Below are positions 61,287 to 64,000 of a DNA stretch of 64,000 bases, in pieces. A program made the translations under genes and the position numbers. The notes beneath the pieces are model-generated. The model was not told the origin of the DNA, ran no database searches, and saw only the letters and a list, made by a program, of their open reading frames with translations. The stretch is from Leptospira terpstrae serovar Hualin str. LT 11-33 = ATCC 700639 (GTDB taxonomy: Bacteria; Spirochaetota; Leptospiria; Leptospirales; Leptospiraceae), in contig NZ_AOGW02000009.1 of NCBI RefSeq assembly GCF_000332495.1, positions 1 to 64,000 of the forward strand. The letters are read 5' to 3'. Position 1 is the first letter of the stretch; each line of letters opens with the position of its first letter.

Positions 61287-64000
61287 ACGAGAGGAAGTAC
61301 AAAGAGGGTAAGTGCACTGGCAGACACTAACCCTCCGATCACTACGGTAGCAAGAGGTCTTTGGACTTCTGCTCCTGGTGATGTGCTGATTGCCATTGGT
61401 ATAAATCCTATCGATGCCAAAAGAGCTGTGGTAAGAACAGGTCTTAGTCTAGAGATGGCTGCTTCTTTGACTGCCTCTTCTTTAGTGATTCCCACATGTT
61501 CTAAACTTCGAATAAAACTTATCAACACAAGTCCATTGAGAACCGCAATTCCAAAGAGTGCTATAAAACCTACACCAGCCGAAATACTAAATGGTAAACT
61601 TCTGAGATAAAGTGCAAAAATTCCACCGGTGATTGCAAAAGGAACGTTTAAAAAGATGATGATGGCCGCAGAAACTTCGTTAAACGCAAAATAAAGAATT
61701 AAAAATATGATGATGAGTGTGATAGGTACCACAACATAAAGTGTTTTTGTGGCGGATTCAAATTTTTCAAACTCACCTCCAGTCGTATAATGGTAACCTA
61801 CTGGAAACTTAATCTCATTTTCTAAAACTTTTTGTACTGAATTGACAGTACTAACCATATCACTACCACGAATATTAAACTGAACTAACGCATATCTGTT
61901 TTGATTTTGATGGTAAATTTGAACGGGGCCATCTTCGATTTGGATTTCCGACAACTCGTGTAAAGGAGCAAATGTATTTTTTCCAACTTTCACTGGAATA
62001 TTTTTGATTTGTTCTGGGTTTGACCCAACATCAGTTTTTACAACAATTTCAAAACGTTTCATACCTTCATAAACGATACCTGCTGGGACTCCCGACGAAA
62101 TAGATTCCGTAACTCGGTTGATATCTAATATTGATTGGTCATACCTTGCCAATTTCTCTCTGTTAGGTTTGATTCTGAGGTATTCCAGACCATACAATTG
62201 TTCAATCCTTAAGTCAACAACACCTGGGATGTGTTTAATTTTTGTAGAGATTTCTTCTGCAATAGATTTCAATTGAAGCAAATCATCTCCAAAAATTTTG
62301 ATACCCACGTCGGCTCGGATTCCAGCCATAATTTCGTTGTTTCTCATTTCAATCGGTTGGGACAATCCGTAAGCCACTTGAGGGGCCACTCTTTCTATAA
62401 TCTCTTGTAACTTAGATTCAATTTCCCCTTTGGTTAAGGTCCACTCTGACCTTGGTTTCATATCCATATACATATCAGTTTTTTCGACACCCATTGGTTC
62501 AATTGCTAACTCGGGAGATCCGGTTCTTGAAACCACTTCAGTGATTTCGGGTATTTCATTAAGAATAGCTTTTTCTATTTTCATAGAAGATTGTAATGAT
62601 TCAGTTAAAGTTGTGGATGGGTAACGACTAATTTCGATGAGTAGATTTCCTTCATCTAATTTTGGTAAAAATTCCCCACCTAACCGAAAGAATAAAATAA
62701 TAGAAAGAACAAGGATAACAATTGTGGAATATGTTACTTTTTTAGGTTCTCTTAGACAATAATCCAGTTTAGGAGTGTACCAGTTGTGGATTGTTTGGAA
62801 AAATTTTGTTTCTCCTTCTGCGATATGACCCCCTTTCAAGAAATAAGAGGCTAATACAGGAATGAGTGTGAGAGTCAAAAAGAAAGCTCCGAGTAACGCA
62901 AATAAAACGGTAGTAGCCATTGGAATAAACATTTTTCCTTCAGTTCCACTTAAGGTAAGGATAGGGATGTAAACGATTCCAATAATGATTTCACCATAAA
63001 TGGTGGCTTTACGAACTTCAATCGTCGCAGTTAATATGGTTTCCTTTTGTTCCTTGCCGGTAAGATCTCTTTTTAATTCTTTTCGTTTTAATCCTAAACG
63101 CCTATGAGAGTTCTCAATCAGGATGACAGCACCATCAACAATGAGACCAAAATCAATTGCACCCATAGACATTAGGTTTGCGGGTAAGTCTCTCATAAAC
63201 ATAAGAGTGATAGCAAATAACATGGCAAGGGGAATGACAGAGGCAATGACTAATCCTGAGCGAAAATCACCAATCATCAGGAATAGGATTATGATTACAA
63301 GGATTGCCCCTTCGGAAAGGTTCCATACAATCGTGTTTAGAGTGTTTTTTACCATAATGGAACGATCATAATACGGTTTAATTTTCATTCCAGACGGTAG
63401 AGTTTTTTCTATTTGAGTGATTTTTTCTTTGACTGCGGTAGTTACCTCTAGAGAATTTTCACCGAGTAACATCAGTGTTACGGCACCAACTACTTCTGAT
63501 TTTCCTGAGGCAGTGGCGGCGCCTTTACGTAATCTTGGACCTTCTATGATTTTTGCAATACTACTTAAATAAATAGGAAAACCATCTCCCATTTTACCTA
63601 CTTGGATTTTTTCGAAATCAGAAGTTGTTTTTAATAATCCATCACTTCCTACAATCAACTGTTCGCCGGACCTTTCAATGTACCCACTTCCCGTTGAAAG
63701 GTTATTGGACTGAACTGCACTTACTATTTGGTTTAAGGAAACACCGAGTGATGCTGCTTTGAATGAATCGACTATGACTTGGTATTGTTTTGTTTTGCCA
63801 CCAAAACTATTCACTTCTACAATTCCAGGAACTGTTTTGAGAGTTGGATTGATGTACCAATTCAAATAGGTGGTGAGTTCCATTTGGTTATGCAATTCAC
63901 TTTCTAAGGTGAACTGAAAGACTTCTCCAAGTCCGGTAGTAATAGGACCAATCACTGGTTTTCCAAAAATAGCCGGTATGTTTTCCGATGCTTCAGTTAA
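61235..64000 (-). CDS. czcA: CzcA/CusA-type heavy-metal RND efflux pump, partial (runs off right edge)
   Basis: The frame is open from 64000 to the stop at 61235 (about 921 visible residues); the N-terminal first helix and early porter segment are missing. HME-RND features: porter-domain repeats, GLEYLRIKPNREKLARYDQ, and the fourth-helix motif NLMSMGAIDFGLIVDGAVILIENSHRRL with Asp and Glu proton-relay residues in DFGxIVDGAVxLIEN. The DFG..DGA form is typical of CzcA-like Zn/Co/Ni pumps rather than CusA. Its periplasmic adaptor would lie to the right. Expression control is not visible. Confidence 0.88.
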   Translation of the reverse strand, partial: LTEASENIPAIFGKPVIGPITTGLGEVFQFTLESELHNQMELTTYLNWYINPTLKTVPGIVEVNSFGGKTKQYQVIVDSFKAASLGVSLNQIVSAVQSNNLSTGSGYIERSGEQLIVGSDGLLKTTSDFEKIQVGKMGDGFPIYLSSIAKIIEGPRLRKGAATASGKSEVVGAVTLMLLGENSLEVTTAVKEKITQIEKTLPSGMKIKPYYDRSIMVKNTLNTIVWNLSEGAILVIIILFLMIGDFRSGLVIASVIPLAMLFAITLMFMRDLPANLMSMGAIDFGLIVDGAVILIENSHRRLGLKRKELKRDLTGKEQKETILTATIEVRKATIYGEIIIGIVYIPILTLSGTEGKMFIPMATTVLFALLGAFFLTLTLIPVLASYFLKGGHIAEGETKFFQTIHNWYTPKLDYCLREPKKVTYSTIVILVLSIILFFRLGGEFLPKLDEGNLLIEISRYPSTTLTESLQSSMKIEKAILNEIPEITEVVSRTGSPELAIEPMGVEKTDMYMDMKPRSEWTLTKGEIESKLQEIIERVAPQVAYGLSQPIEMRNNEIMAGIRADVGIKIFGDDLLQLKSIAEEISTKIKHIPGVVDLRIEQLYGLEYLRIKPNREKLARYDQSILDINRVTESISSGVPAGIVYEGMKRFEIVVKTDVGSNPEQIKNIPVKVGKNTFAPLHELSEIQIEDGPVQIYHQNQNRYALVQFNIRGSDMVSTVNSVQKVLENEIKFPVGYHYTTGGEFEKFESATKTLYVVVPITLIIIFLILYFAFNEVSAAIIIFLNVPFAITGGIFALYLRSLPFSISAGVGFIALFGIAVLNGLVLISFIRSLEHVGITKEEAVKEAAISRLRPVLTTALLASIGFIPMAISTSPGAEVQRPLATVVIGGLVSASALTLFVLPLVYLKFAAKKVFMLSKDV

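Overview
The window looks like about 64 kb of chromosome from a Leptospira species. I judge a saprophytic or low-virulence clade more likely than L. interrogans, but that is inference. The evidence for Leptospira is the low G+C content, spirochaete-style lipoprotein signal peptides on many genes, 7TMR-DISM signalling proteins, NHL-repeat and discoidin-like lipoproteins, and an ortholog of the OmpA-like lipoprotein Loa22 at 27.5-28.1 kb. No rRNA, tRNA or CRISPR array was seen.

Layout. 1-0.7 kb holds the end of an IS481-type insertion sequence that truncates a DJ-1/PfpI gene. 1.0-6.4 kb has a Crp/Fnr regulator facing a thioredoxin gene with a CsoR/CstR-like palindrome in front. It is followed by an envelope operon (discoidin-like lipoprotein, multi-pass membrane protein, VanW, VanX-type dipeptidase). 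6.5-12.5 kb has a PH-domain protein, a two-MaoC plus lipase operon, an alkaline-phosphatase-superfamily lipoprotein and a PlsC-like protein. 12.5-18 kb has an OmpA-domain protein, a PstS-like lipoprotein and two tandem NHL-repeat lipoproteins. 18-24 kb has a sixA-hpt-cyclase operon with overlapping genes and a divergent response-regulator/hybrid-kinase pair. 24-31.7 kb has DUF1569, TerC, a membrane protein, an RluD-type synthase, loa22, a structured intergenic element and small genes. 31.8-35.8 kb has two unrelated fumarases separated by one SRPBCC gene. 36-43 kb has paralogous lipoproteins, an RRM protein, SlyD, a Na/Pi cotransporter and a SpoIIE-type phosphatase.

43.4-48 kb is the most distinctive block. 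It encodes a Cys/His-rich membrane protein, an MbnP-family copper-binding lipoprotein, an MbnH/MauG-type di-heme enzyme, an unknown lipoprotein and an outer-membrane barrel protein. A terminator-like hairpin lies between mbnP and mbnH. I read this as a methanobactin-independent periplasmic copper-handling system.

48-53 kb carries crotonyl-CoA carboxylase/reductase, other oxidoreductases, a FAH-family hydrolase and a COG0720 protein with the PTPS-III motif ExxHGH, which suggests a folate bypass. 53.4-60.2 kb has an RR-PAS-HisKA_2 kinase and then a FabR/DesT-type TetR regulator divergent from a ferredoxin reductase/desaturase pair. Two near-identical palindromes lie between them. This is a compact self-regulated unsaturated fatty acid system, followed by an acyl-CoA dehydrogenase whose usual catalytic Glu is Asp. 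The window ends with a dienelactone-hydrolase-like lipoprotein and a partial CzcA-type RND pump.
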